Below, one piece after another: positions 7,932 through 15,369 of a DNA stretch of 64,000 nt (its first letter is position 1; the number at the start of each line of letters is the position of its first letter). Position numbers and translations under genes: made by a program. The stretch is taken from the NCBI GenBank assembly GCA_963738185.1, contig CAVTVA010000003.1, positions 2,852,001-2,916,000 on the forward strand. Direction: 5' to 3'. Origin of the DNA: AP-15 sp963738185 (GTDB lineage: Bacteria > Pseudomonadota > Alphaproteobacteria > ATCC43930 > CGMCC-115725). The notes under the pieces were generated by a model that was not told the origin of the DNA, made no database searches, and was given only the letters and a program-made list of their open reading frames with translations.

Positions 7932-8087
7932 TTATGCAGGGAGCTTCTCGGGAACAGCCGGCTGCTGCGGCGTCTTGGGCTGCGGCGATCTCTGCGGGAT
8001 CGAAGGTGCCGTCGGCTCGCGGGAGGGTGACACCGGCTCTCGCAACGGCACCACGATGTGCCGCCGCACGGGGACACCAATTTCCAT
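7932..8087 (-). CDS. Short basic/proline-rich 51-residue protein upstream of the GWRIW gene
   Basis: ATG at 8087 is preceded by AGGAGG with an 8-base spacer, one of the clearest ribosome-binding sites in the window. The product starts MEIGVPVRRHIVVPLREPVS and ends with a PKTPQQPAVPEKLPA-type proline-rich tail. The VRR-x-VVPL-EPV pattern resembles short proteins I recall ahead of GWR-type genes in other bacteria. It stops two bases before the TTG start proposed for the GWRIW protein, indicating translational coupling. Confidence 0.55.
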   Translation of the reverse strand: MEIGVPVRRHIVVPLREPVSPSREPTAPSIPQRSPQPKTPQQPAVPEKLPA

Positions 8088-8193
8088 CGTCTTCGCCTCC
8101 TGCTTCTCGATCGATCACATATGCCCGCAGCGCCGAGCAAAAAAGGCGATGCGGGCAGCCATCATCTTGATCGAAGCAAGCGGTAGAGAGCAT

Positions 8194-8476
8194 GGCGAGG
8201 GCCGCCTATCCACCCGCTTGCGGCGCGCCAGCGCCCAGCGGCAATGCCATTATCAGCACCGATTCACATGGCTGACCGAGCTCGGTCACACTCACGATGT
8301 AACAACTCAGCCCGCCAAACGATCCGATCCTGATCGGATCGAAGCTCGCACTGAGATCGCGGCCGCGGTTGCGCGACGAATGGACGGGAAGAAAGCAGGT
8401 TCCGGCTTGTGAAACCGGCTCGGTGGGTCGAGTGCTTCGGTTTGCTGTTCTTTCGCGCGTCCCTAAAGGCTCGCGC
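8194..8476. other. Intergenic region with one long palindrome
   Basis: No convincing gene. It contains a 22-bp near-perfect palindrome at 8320-8341, listed separately. It separates the phage-like cluster from the non-virion genes to its left and may mark the left edge of the prophage. Confidence 0.5.
8320..8341. repeat. 22-bp palindrome
   Basis: Arms CGATCCGATC and GATCGGATCG separated by CT. Perfect 10-base arms with a 2-base centre suit a protein-binding operator better than a terminator. There is no U-tract on either side. Confidence 0.6.
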
Positions 8477-8662
8477 CTATGCCGAACGGGTTTTTTCAGG
8501 CATCAGCACCGCGGCGAGGCCGGCGAGCGACACCAGCGCCTGGATGGCGGCCTGCACGACCGCGTCGTTGACGTGAATGCCCGCTGCGGCGACGAGCGCG
8601 CCGGCCCCGGCATAGCTCGACGGCTCTTTCAGACGAGCGAGCAGAAAGGCGAGTATGTTCAT
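8477..8662 (-). CDS. Small hydrophobic phage protein, putative holin
   Basis: A 61-residue protein MNILAFLLARLKEPSSYAG with two hydrophobic stretches (about 18-28 and 37-53) and a charged C-terminus (PEKTRSA). Similar short proteins occur near the lysis genes of alphaproteobacterial phages and prophages, so a holin role is likely but inferred from size, hydrophobicity and position only. It is the last gene of the phage-type minus-strand run. Confidence 0.55.
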   Translation of the reverse strand: MNILAFLLARLKEPSSYAGAGALVAAAGIHVNDAVVQAAIQALVSLAGLAAVLMPEKTRSA

Positions 8663-8731
8663 CGCAATCTCCTTAGATATATTCGGATAGGTGGTGGGAG
8701 CGAGCAGCCGATCGTCGGCGCAGCGCCGCGC

Positions 8732-8989
8732 TCAGCGCGCGGCGACGACGATGCGCAGGCCGTCGGGGCCGAAATTGAACTCCTGGCTGGCGCCGTTCGA
8801 CTGGCGCAGCAGGCACAGCCCGGTCTCGATATTGGCCGACAGGATCAGCCCCGGCACGTCGGCCAGCGTGTCGCAGCGCACGATCTTGTAGCGGCGCCGC
8901 TCGCTTTCCGGATCGACCGCAGTCAGCTTGCGCGGCAGCATTGCACGCTCCTCAATAGGATGGGCTTTTGCCACATAATCAGAAGCCAT
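8732..8989 (-). CDS. Hypothetical phage-cluster protein
   Basis: 85 residues starting MASDYVAKAHPIEERAMLPR; a shorter start at the second methionine (MLPRKL) is possible. The body (RRRYKIVRCDTLADVPGL ... EFNFGPDGLRIVV) looks like a compact beta-rich protein. The ATG immediately follows the stop of the upstream coiled-coil gene (TAA-ATG), indicating coupling. Family not recognised. Confidence 0.5.
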   Translation of the reverse strand: MASDYVAKAHPIEERAMLPRKLTAVDPESERRRYKIVRCDTLADVPGLILSANIETGLCLLRQSNGASQEFNFGPDGLRIVVAAR

Positions 8990-9307
8990 TTATTTACGGT
9001 CCTGCTTTTGCACGATCTGGGTGCGCAGATCGCCGATTGCGTCGATGATCCGCGCCAGCGCCGCGCGCATCTCCACCCGAAAGTCGCGTTCGTCGAGCCG
9101 GCGCTGCTCGGCGGCGTGCTCGACTGCCTCGATGCGCAGCTCGTGCGAGGCGATCTGCACGCCGAAATCGGCGCGCAGCTGCTCGATGTCGCTGCGCAGG
9201 CTGATATAGCTGGTGACGGCGCCGCCGCCGATCGTCAGCATCAGCACCGCAGCCTGCATGATGTGCCCAAAATTGATCTCGGGCGAAAAATGCGGCCTCA
9301 GCATCAT
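8990..9307 (-). CDS. Membrane-anchored coiled-coil phage protein (i-spanin-like layout)
   Basis: 105 residues: a short N-terminal segment, one membrane helix (about 14-35, IMQAAVLMLTIGGGAVTS), then a long charged helical region rich in Glu, Arg and Leu typical of a coiled coil. The N-in membrane anchor plus periplasmic coiled coil is the layout of inner-membrane spanins or of phage DUF-type accessory proteins. The start at 9307 overlaps the stop of the upstream lipoprotein-like gene as ATGA. A lipoprotein partner encoded nearby would fit a spanin pair, but this is inference. Confidence 0.5.
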   Translation of the reverse strand: MMLRPHFSPEINFGHIMQAAVLMLTIGGGAVTSYISLRSDIEQLRADFGVQIASHELRIEAVEHAAEQRRLDERDFRVEMRAALARIIDAIGDLRTQIVQKQDRK

Positions 9308-9726
9308 GGCACAAACGGCGCCGCCGGGGTCGCTTTCAGCAGCTGCGCCAGCACTCCGGCCCAGACCGGCTGACACGACGCGTCCTGCAATGCGATCCGC
9401 ACCGCGCGCTTTTCTTCGATCGCGGTCAAGAGCCCCGCCGAACTGCCGCTCGCAGCGATCGCATTCCCGGTCGCGGCCAGCACCGGCCAGCAGGCAGCGC
9501 CCTCGATGTCGCCAGCCGCGGTCGCGATCGCGGTCGCGTTCTGCGCGTCGTCGGCCGTAAATTGCCCGACCTGCGCGCAGCCCCCGAGCCACAGCGCCAG
9601 CATGACCGCCAGCGACAGCGCGCCGAGGCTGACGATCGCGTCGCCGAGCGCCACCGCGCGGGCGTCAACGTAATTCCAAATCCTCGACATCTGCCTCATG
9701 CTCCCATTGCCCCAATAAAGGTCCAT
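9304..9726 (-). CDS. Phage-cluster lipoprotein-like protein
   Basis: 140 residues, with a hydrophobic stretch SLAVMLALWLGGC at about 38-50 that ends in a lipobox-like LGGC, so the region before it may be a long signal peptide or the true start may be internal (for example MRQMSRIW). The mature part is alanine-rich with two further cysteines (AACWPVL, ASCQPVW). It lies between the tail-tip gene and the coiled-coil gene, overlapping both neighbours by a few bases, and probably belongs to the lysis or adsorption module. Confidence 0.5.
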   Translation of the reverse strand: MDLYWGNGSMRQMSRIWNYVDARAVALGDAIVSLGALSLAVMLALWLGGCAQVGQFTADDAQNATAIATAAGDIEGAACWPVLAATGNAIAASGSSAGLLTAIEEKRAVRIALQDASCQPVWAGVLAQLLKATPAAPFVP

Positions 9727-12362
9727 GCCAAATTGGCCAGGGTCGCATCCGGCGCCGCCGGCGCCACCAGGGTCAGCACGTCCCCGGCGTTAAAGGTCGT
9801 TGCCGAGGCCATCGTGAACGTCGCTGTGGTCGCCGCCGCGGCGAACATCATGGCGCCGACATTGGCCGAGTTCCTTTGCAGCTCGAACGTCGCCATTGCC
9901 GTGGCCGCTGTTCCGGCGGTTCCCTGGCTGCCCGCGAGCCCGGCCGGGAACGTCACGGCGGTGGCAAAGACGTAGCGCTGCAGCACCAGGCCGGCGGTCG
10001 GCTTGCCATTGACAAAGGTGCCGGTGACGACGCTGACGGTCGCCTGTCCGGCGCCGGTGATCGTGTGACTGTAGGCCGGCACCGAGGCCAGCTCCTGAAT
10101 GGCGCCGCCGACGATGTTCAGCGAGACGAATTTCAGATAGATCGTCTGCCCGATCAGATTTGCCGGATAGGGGAAATGCCCGATGGCGCCATTGAGCAGC
10201 GCGAATTGGGCGCCGGCCGGATGATCGGCGATCGTCGTGCCATACGCGCCGCGGTACAAATTCGTCAGATTGTATTGCGAAGCCCCGGTCAAGGTGGCGG
10301 TCTGATAGGCGAGCAATTCGCCGCCGACATAGCTCAAGGTCGCCAGGTTCTGCGCATCGATGGTGGAGACCGAAACCAGCAAGCCCCGGCTCTCGGTCAA
10401 GTCGACCGCCAAGATGTCGACCGTGTCGGGCGAGGCATGCGGCGGCAGATCGGCGGTTGTCAGACCTTGAGTTGCCGGCGCATCGACCGTGCCGGCCAGC
10501 GCGTAGGAGCTGCCGTCGCTCGAGATCCAGACCTGCGCCGAGCCCCAGTTCGGGCCGCCCGACAACCCGACCCAGATCTCCAGATCCCCCGACAGCAGCC
10601 CTGCCGGCGGCTCGAAAATCAGCGGCGGGTTGATGTCGCCGGGCGCCGAATTATAGTTCGGCACATAGCCGCCCGCCCCCTGCCTCGGATACAGCACGGC
10701 CGTCGAATAGCCGCCGAAATAGTCTTCGGCGGTGATCGACAGGGTCCCCTCGTCATCCTCTTCGACCGCGGTTACGCGCACGGTCAAAGCCGCGGCGCCG
10801 AGCCGCGCGTCGGTGATCTGGACCAGGTCCATCGGCTCGAGCAGGCAATACTTCCAGCCGAGCTGAAACGAGTAGGTGTTGCGAATATAGATGCTGCGCT
10901 GCAATAGCAGCTGCGCCGCGACCGGGCCGGCATAGGTCGCATCGACGATCGCATTCGCCTTCAGCGAGGTATTCCGCCGCACGCCGTAAAGGTCGATCGA
11001 GGCTTGGTCGAACGCCTCGACAATCGTGGTGTTGTAGCTGTTGTCACGGTCGAGGCACTCGACTTCGATCATATTGTCGGCATCGGCCGGGGTCGAACGG
11101 ACGATGTGCACCGGATCGTCGCTAAATCCACCAGTGATCGGCCCGGCGCCCTGCCGCAATGCCGGCCCGCCCGGGTTGACGCCGAGATAGGTGCCGACGC
11201 TCGACTGCTGGACGATGAAATCGTCTTCGCCAAGGCTGTAGAGCACGTTGGTGTTCGGGGTAAAGACATAGGGCGCGCTGGTTGTGCCGACAATGATCGC
11301 CTCGGCGCCGCTGGCATTGCCGGCGATCGAGGTGCCGCCCTGCGATTGGACGATGACCAGCCCATCGACCGAAGAAGATGCGTAGATGCCGTAGCCGGCC
11401 AGCGCTCCATTGCCGGCCACCTGTTGCGCCAGCCCGGCCGCGGTGCTGGTGTAGGAGGTCTGGTCGGCAAGGCTGGCAGTGTAGGTGACCGTGACCGGCG
11501 ATCCGGCGAGCGCCGAGTTGGTAAAGGTCAGGCTCAAGATATCACCGGCGACGATCGTCCCCGAGAGCGAGACGATCGTGTAGGTGACGCTGAGCGGCTG
11601 GTCGCCATAGGGGATGATCTTCAACAGCGCGCCTGACCAGACGATCGCGCTGTTGGTAATCTTGACAATGTCGCCGAGCGCTTGCTGCGCCTCCTGCTGC
11701 GTGTTGAGCAGCGGCGACAGAAACAGGCCGGCCGCCGCGCAATATTGGGAATAGAGGCTGAGGCTGTCGAGATTGGCCGTCGGAAAGCCGGCGCCGTAAC
11801 GCGGGTTGGTCAGGAAATCAGCGATGATCGCCGCCGGGTTGGCGTCGTAGCCGTTGACCCCGCTCGCCGCTTCGATGCCGATGACCTCGAACGAAAAATT
11901 GGGCAAGGCGGCGCTCATGCCCAGCTGGTAATTATCGAGCGTGATATTGGCGATGCCGGAATAGCCCAATGCCGTCGCCGGGTGGTTGGTGACCCAGAAC
12001 GGATCCGCGGCCTGGCCATCGGCGCCAAGGTTGATCGTGGACAGCCCGGGCATGGCGACCAGGGGTGCGGTATTCTTGTTCCACCACACCATGCCAAAGC
12101 CGCTGACCGGCCCCTGGGACACGCCCAGGATCACGGAGGCGCTGTAATTGTACTGTCCGCTGCCCGATTTGCCGCCGCCGCCCTTGCCCCCCGAGCTTGC
12201 CGGTGTTGCGGTGAAATCGTCGTATTGGATCAGATTGGGCGCCGCCCGCGTCGTTCCATAGACGAGCGGAATCACGCCGCCCTTTTGCGAAGTCTGGAAT
12301 TGCAGCGAGCCGATCGCCATCGCCTGCTTGGCGTTAGACCCGCCGCGAAGAATCCCGGTCAT
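9696..12362 (-). CDS. Phage tail tip / baseplate hub protein
   Basis: 888 residues, among the largest virion proteins of the cluster. The N-terminus (QTSQKGGVIPLVYGTTR) and the following SASVILGVSQGPVSG segment resemble tail-tip hub proteins of siphoviruses and gene transfer agents. A phage-tail_3-like middle region (DLVQITDARLG, VRVTAVEEDDEGTLSITAEDY) and a serine/glycine-rich C-terminal region follow. Gene order confirms the role: it comes directly after NlpC/P60, DUF2163 and DUF2460 genes. The C-terminus, which would contact the host or fibres, is Ala/Thr-rich. No intramolecular chaperone motif is visible. Confidence 0.82.
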   Translation of the reverse strand: MTGILRGGSNAKQAMAIGSLQFQTSQKGGVIPLVYGTTRAAPNLIQYDDFTATPASSGGKGGGGKSGSGQYNYSASVILGVSQGPVSGFGMVWWNKNTAPLVAMPGLSTINLGADGQAADPFWVTNHPATALGYSGIANITLDNYQLGMSAALPNFSFEVIGIEAASGVNGYDANPAAIIADFLTNPRYGAGFPTANLDSLSLYSQYCAAAGLFLSPLLNTQQEAQQALGDIVKITNSAIVWSGALLKIIPYGDQPLSVTYTIVSLSGTIVAGDILSLTFTNSALAGSPVTVTYTASLADQTSYTSTAAGLAQQVAGNGALAGYGIYASSSVDGLVIVQSQGGTSIAGNASGAEAIIVGTTSAPYVFTPNTNVLYSLGEDDFIVQQSSVGTYLGVNPGGPALRQGAGPITGGFSDDPVHIVRSTPADADNMIEVECLDRDNSYNTTIVEAFDQASIDLYGVRRNTSLKANAIVDATYAGPVAAQLLLQRSIYIRNTYSFQLGWKYCLLEPMDLVQITDARLGAAALTVRVTAVEEDDEGTLSITAEDYFGGYSTAVLYPRQGAGGYVPNYNSAPGDINPPLIFEPPAGLLSGDLEIWVGLSGGPNWGSAQVWISSDGSSYALAGTVDAPATQGLTTADLPPHASPDTVDILAVDLTESRGLLVSVSTIDAQNLATLSYVGGELLAYQTATLTGASQYNLTNLYRGAYGTTIADHPAGAQFALLNGAIGHFPYPANLIGQTIYLKFVSLNIVGGAIQELASVPAYSHTITGAGQATVSVVTGTFVNGKPTAGLVLQRYVFATAVTFPAGLAGSQGTAGTAATAMATFELQRNSANVGAMMFAAAATTATFTMASATTFNAGDVLTLVAPAAPDATLANLAWTFIGAMGA

Positions 12363-12376
12363 TCAGATCCCAGAGA

Positions 12377-12808
12377 TCAGAAGTCAGAGAACGGACAGAA
12401 AAACCGGACCTGGCGCCCGGCGAGCTGTCCCTGCTCGGCATCGGCATAGACGACACCGGCGTTGTGCCAGGCGTGGATCAACCGCGGCCAGGCAATGACG
12501 ATCGCTCCATGGGCAAAGCAGCGGCCGAATTTGAACAGCACCGCATCGCCCGGCAGGGGCGGCGCCGCAATCTCACGGGCGTATTGCATGAGCCCTTCGA
12601 GGTAGCGCTCGACGCCGCGGTGCAGATGCCAGTCGGGTGGATAAAACGGTATCTCGATCGGCGGAATGACGCCCGCGGCCGCGTAAACCTCGGCCAACAG
12701 CATCAGGCAGTCCGTCCCGCCGCCCTTGACCCGCCCCATGTGGTGATAAGGCGTGCGCAGCCACTTGGCCGCTTCGGCGACGACCGCCGCTCGGCGCGGG
12801 TCGGTCAT
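12377..12808 (-). CDS. NlpC/P60-family tail-associated peptidase
   Basis: 143 residues with the NlpC/P60 catalytic cysteine in GGGTDCLMLL (Cys34), the catalytic histidine in GRCFAHGAIV (His100) and further histidines in LIHAWHNAG. The family cleaves peptidoglycan stem peptides; tail-borne members open the wall during DNA delivery. Position between DUF2163 and the tail tip is the standard order in GTA-like clusters. Its start overlaps the stop of the DUF2163 gene by 4 bases. Confidence 0.87.
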   Translation of the reverse strand: MTDPRRAAVVAEAAKWLRTPYHHMGRVKGGGTDCLMLLAEVYAAAGVIPPIEIPFYPPDWHLHRGVERYLEGLMQYAREIAAPPLPGDAVLFKFGRCFAHGAIVIAWPRLIHAWHNAGVVYADAEQGQLAGRQVRFFCPFSDF

Positions 12809-13659
12809 ACCGCCGACTCCGGGGTTGGCACGTAAGGGAAGCCGCCGAAATGGACCGCGTTGTTAAAAATGTTGGTGCAGGTCGCGAGCGTCCGGTCGCA
12901 GCCGGGCAGCAGCTGAAACTGGTCGCCCACCGCCGGCGGCGACAGGAAGGCGAGCTTGACCATAACCGCGCCGTTGGCCATTTGCGCGATCGTCCGGCTG
13001 TCGCCGGCGTTTGCCCCGGTCAGCCCGATGATCGTGCCTTGGACATAGAGCCCGGCGGGCGTCGGATTGATGTTGCTGAGAATTTGGGTCTCGACCGAGC
13101 CCGGCAAGCAGGCAAAGCTCGCGGCCAAGCTCGCCCGGTCGAACTGGCACATCGCGTCCCCAAAGACATGCGTGCACGAGGATTGCCACAGCCGCCGCGG
13201 CATCTGAATGTTCAGCAATTCGAGATGCGAGCGGCATTTCAAATCGATGCCGGTGCGGCTGCAATCGAGGTCGGAGATACGGCCGGCAAACAGCGCCACC
13301 GTCCCCGGGCTGGTGTCGGCATAGCTCGGCATAAAGGCGCGCTCCAGCTGTAAGAGCGCACCATCGAGCTGGCCCTGCCAGGCCGCCTGCAGCCAGGGGG
13401 TGCCGCCGATCAGGTCTGTGGCCTCGGGGTAGATCTTGACGTCGAGCTCGTCGACCTGCGTCCCGATCACAGTCTTGGTCTTCGAGCGCTCGAATTTGGG
13501 GCCGAGGACGAAGCTGAACCCATTGGCGACGATCGCCGTCGCCGCCGCCGAATAACGCAGCACATCACCGCCAACCAGGGTGAAGGTGTAGAGGTCGGCC
13601 ATCACGAACTGCTCGGAGGAATTTAACAGCGCGATCAGCGCCGGCGAGGCGGGTTTCAT
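12805..13659 (-). CDS. DUF2163 / BR0599-family phage tail protein
   Basis: 284 residues. The N-terminal part (VMADLYTFTLVGGDVLRYS) matches DUF2163. The C-terminal part carries the cysteine-containing block QLLPGCDRTLATCTNIFNN followed by HFGGFPYVP, the hallmark of BR0599-type phage proteins. These form part of the distal tail (hub) between the tail tube and the tip. It sits between the glycosyltransferase and the NlpC gene, 13 bases downstream of the former. Several cysteines in the middle (SSCTHVFGDAMCQFD) may bind metal as in related hub proteins. Confidence 0.88.
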   Translation of the reverse strand: MKPASPALIALLNSSEQFVMADLYTFTLVGGDVLRYSAAATAIVANGFSFVLGPKFERSKTKTVIGTQVDELDVKIYPEATDLIGGTPWLQAAWQGQLDGALLQLERAFMPSYADTSPGTVALFAGRISDLDCSRTGIDLKCRSHLELLNIQMPRRLWQSSCTHVFGDAMCQFDRASLAASFACLPGSVETQILSNINPTPAGLYVQGTIIGLTGANAGDSRTIAQMANGAVMVKLAFLSPPAVGDQFQLLPGCDRTLATCTNIFNNAVHFGGFPYVPTPESAV

Positions 13660-13672
13660 TGGCCACGCTCAA

Positions 13673-14752
13673 TCAGTGGAACCGCGACGACCACGCCACT
13701 TGCGCCGCCTGCGACCAGGCGCGCAGATCGCCCCCTTGCAGGGTCAGCCGCTGGCGCAGATCGACATTCCAGACCGCGTCGAGAGCCGTTTCCATTTCGG
13801 CGATGTCGCCCGGCGAAACCTGCGCGTAGGCGCCGAGCCACGGGATCGCGGCAGACCCAATGACCGGCAGGCCAACCGCCGCCGAATCCGCCGAGACGAT
13901 GTTGAAGGTCTCGGAGAACGACACCTGCATCGAGATGTCCATGGCTGCTGCGAGGGTTTGCAAAAACTGCTGATGCGGCAGCCAATCCTGCTCGACCAGC
14001 ACATGGCGGCCACCGGCAGAAGCCGCAAACAGCTGACGCAGATTGCGCAGCACCGGCGATGCGCCGCCCTCGACCCGGCCGGCGTTGACGTGGAACCGCA
14101 GCTTTAGATCTTGGGCATTAGCAAAGGAGATCGCGGCGATGGCCTGCGCCAGATGGTTCTTTAACGGGCGGACCGCGCCAAAGCATCCGATATTGATTTC
14201 GCCTTTTGCTACTGGCGAATGCGGTGTCACCGCAGCACGTCCCGGAAAAGGGTAAAAATTCGGACCGTAGCTGACCAGCGCTTCCGCGTCCCCGAAATCG
14301 CTGGCCATGGCCTTCAGCTGGGTCTGTGCAGCCGCTGAATTACACATGATTTCGATGCCGCGCTTCAGATAGCCGGCAATCCACGCGGTCGCGATCCCCT
14401 CATTTGACAGAAACGGCGCCTCGGAGTGGGTGCGCACGATCCATTGCACGCGCGGATGCAGCCGCGTCAGAACATCGAACTTTTCGGGCACGACCCACAG
14501 CGCCTCGATGATCGCGTGCGTGGCTCGAAACGCCGTGACCTCGCGGTCGATCGAATTGTTATCGACGACATCGACGGCCTTGGCCGCGACGCCGAGCCCC
14601 GCCAGCATATCGACCAGAAAGGCGACCGAATTGCTCAGTCCCGACGACAAATCCGCGGCATAATGCTCGCCGGGGCCCCAATAGCCGTGGCGCCGCTTGC
14701 AGATGAACAGCACCCGAGAGCGGCGTCGTGCCGGCGATTGCAGCAGCATCAT
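13673..14752 (-). CDS. Glycosyltransferase (GT-B, GT4-like) inside the tail module
   Basis: About 359 residues with a Rossmann-type opening (RRRSRVLFICKRRHGYWGPG), a mid-protein NIGCFGAVRPLKNHLAQA nucleotide-domain segment and a C-terminal SFSETFNIVSADSAAVGLPV element equivalent to the E-x7-E donor-sugar region of GT4 enzymes. Start 14752 gives an ATGA overlap with the DUF2460 stop, so expression with tail genes is built in. No signal or membrane segment is present. The target is unknown; glycosylation of a virion protein or modification of the host surface are the obvious options. Its place between DUF2460 and DUF2163 is unusual for a virion operon. Confidence 0.75.
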   Translation of the reverse strand: MMLLQSPARRRSRVLFICKRRHGYWGPGEHYAADLSSGLSNSVAFLVDMLAGLGVAAKAVDVVDNNSIDREVTAFRATHAIIEALWVVPEKFDVLTRLHPRVQWIVRTHSEAPFLSNEGIATAWIAGYLKRGIEIMCNSAAAQTQLKAMASDFGDAEALVSYGPNFYPFPGRAAVTPHSPVAKGEINIGCFGAVRPLKNHLAQAIAAISFANAQDLKLRFHVNAGRVEGGASPVLRNLRQLFAASAGGRHVLVEQDWLPHQQFLQTLAAAMDISMQVSFSETFNIVSADSAAVGLPVIGSAAIPWLGAYAQVSPGDIAEMETALDAVWNVDLRQRLTLQGGDLRAWSQAAQVAWSSRFH

Positions 14753-15369
14753 GGCCTCACTGAAATGAATGTCAGCTTCTTCAACTGCCACAGCCGATAC
14801 ATGAAGTTCTCAAAGTCATAGCTGTCATCGACAAAGCGGCAGCGGAACCAGTAGGTAAAGTCGGCGGTGACGACCAGCCCGGTGGCCGGCGGTATTGCAA
14901 AGGTCAGCAGCCCGGTGTCCGGGTCTGCGCTGTAGCTCGAGGGGGCTTGGGTGATCCCGTCAAAATACACCGCGGTAACGAGGTCGGGCGCCAGGATCGG
15001 CTCGGCAAACCCGCCACTGGGCAATAACGTGCCCATCGTGCGCTGCAGCTGGAAGATCGCCGAGCTCGAATCGCCGGTGCCGAGATATTGGCCGGTGACC
15101 TGGTAATCGCTCGGGTCCTGAAACAGGAACGTGCCATACGCGCCCTGACACGACAGGAAGAACCCGAGGAGGGTGCGCAATTCGTCAAACCCGGCCGCCG
15201 GGTTGTCGCGCAGGAACGCAAAGACCAGGGTGAACTGCCACAGCGGATAGGGGTAGTCGAGCGCCCGCAGCTCGCGGCCCGAGACCGCGCGCTGAATGCG
15301 GGTCTGGAAGGTTGGCGCCTTGGCGACGCTCCAGGCAAGCCCGGGCAGCGTTGGGAAAACCAGTGGCAT
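14749..15369 (-). CDS. DUF2460-family phage distal tail protein
   Basis: 206 residues. Recognisable elements are MPLVFPTLPGLAWSVAKAP at the start, RELRALDYPYPLWQFTLVF and GAYGTFLFQDPSDY in the first half, and a C-terminal RCRFVDDSYDFENFMYRLW. This is the DUF2460 family, the distal tail protein of GTA-like particles, which links tail tube and hub. Its start overlaps the stop of the tape-measure gene by one base, and its stop overlaps the glycosyltransferase start. Confidence 0.9.
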   Translation of the reverse strand: MPLVFPTLPGLAWSVAKAPTFQTRIQRAVSGRELRALDYPYPLWQFTLVFAFLRDNPAAGFDELRTLLGFFLSCQGAYGTFLFQDPSDYQVTGQYLGTGDSSSAIFQLQRTMGTLLPSGGFAEPILAPDLVTAVYFDGITQAPSSYSADPDTGLLTFAIPPATGLVVTADFTYWFRCRFVDDSYDFENFMYRLWQLKKLTFISVRP

